NCBI GenBank assembly: GCA_013054445.1
Contig: JAAMPI010000268.1
Coordinates: forward strand, 1-46,502
DNA length: 46,502 nucleotides
Origin: Cudoniella acicularis
Taxonomy: Eukaryota > Ascomycota > Leotiomycetes > Helotiales > Helotiaceae
Reading direction: 5' to 3'
In this document: piece by piece, positions 46,262-46,502 of the stretch
How positions within the stretch are numbered: the first letter of the stretch is position 1
How the letters are laid out: each line of letters begins with the position of its first letter
The notes under the pieces: model-generated
What the model was told of the DNA's origin: nothing
Databases searched by the model: none
What the model saw: only the letters and a program-made list of their open reading frames with translations
Program-made: the position numbers and the translations under genes

Positions 46262-46502
46262 TGTCAGACTTAGCTACATCCTTTTACTAGCTTGAGAATG
46301 GCAAGAAGGTCAGCCAACTCGCAATACTGTTACAATCCCATACTATAAGATTCTTTTGCGGATGGACTTCACCCTTTCCAGTAGGAGTAATTGATCACGT
46401 TTGGATCCCACTTGAGATCTTCTCCCATCTACGAGTAGCACATGTAGGGATATGCTTTTCCACAGGGTGCGGAGAGGCTGTTGTCTTGGATTTTCAGCGA
46501 TG
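46262..46502. other. Right edge, no feature
   Basis: 240 bases after the P450 pseudogene. No gene, repeat or RNA recognised. Confidence 0.4.

Noticed and set aside
1..46502. CRISPR arrays, bacterial operons, prophage or toxin-antitoxin systems
   Set aside because: Nothing of the kind is present; the window is eukaryotic with spliceosomal introns throughout.

Overview
The window is nuclear DNA of a filamentous ascomycete (Pezizomycotina). The evidence is the short spliceosomal introns (about 45-100 nt, GT...AG with CTAAC/CTGAC-type branch sites), gene families typical of moulds (WSC-domain peroxidase, Rds1-type ferritin-like protein, BTB-domain protein, CYP52-like P450), and close matches to fungal housekeeping proteins. 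The style suggests a Leotiomycete, but that placement is impression only. All models were read and spliced by eye, so exon borders are inferred.

Layout from left to right: a broken BTB/POZ gene (770-2491); a candidate 35-residue two-exon membrane microprotein (3177-3383); a secreted ferritin-like Rds1 protein (4264-5339); SPB1 rRNA methyltransferase (minus) divergent from a CDT2-like WD40 protein (plus), with three ACGCG-type G1/S boxes between them; a secreted class II-like peroxidase fused to three WSC domains (minus, 11940-15348); a JMJD7-like JmjC lysyl hydroxylase with a one-base homopolymer frameshift (16616-18014); a 2.6 kb gene-free stretch; eIF4B (minus) divergent from a Tim17-like small membrane protein; a gene-free stretch with a strong foldback that contains the only N in the window; a YIL108W-type zinc metalloprotease with a jacalin domain; phosphatidylserine synthase; GAR1 (minus) divergent from threonyl-tRNA synthetase; the SLM1 BAR-PH protein; a 3.7 kb AT-rich gene desert holding one intron-containing tRNA-Ser(UGA); a Whi5/Nrm1-like G1/S repressor; and a decayed CYP52-like P450 pseudogene to the right end.

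Functionally the middle is dominated by translation and ribosome biogenesis genes (SPB1, eIF4B, GAR1, ThrRS, a JMJD7-like enzyme whose animal relative modifies translation GTPases), often in divergent pairs with short shared promoters. Two cell-cycle genes (CDT2-like, Whi5/Nrm1-like) sit far apart. The edges and the AT-rich desert carry the accessory or decaying material. I found no convincing novel multi-gene system. The best leads are the fusion peroxidase, the microprotein, the foldback with the N, the MBF-like sites at CDT2, and the clear decay signatures in the two pseudogenes.
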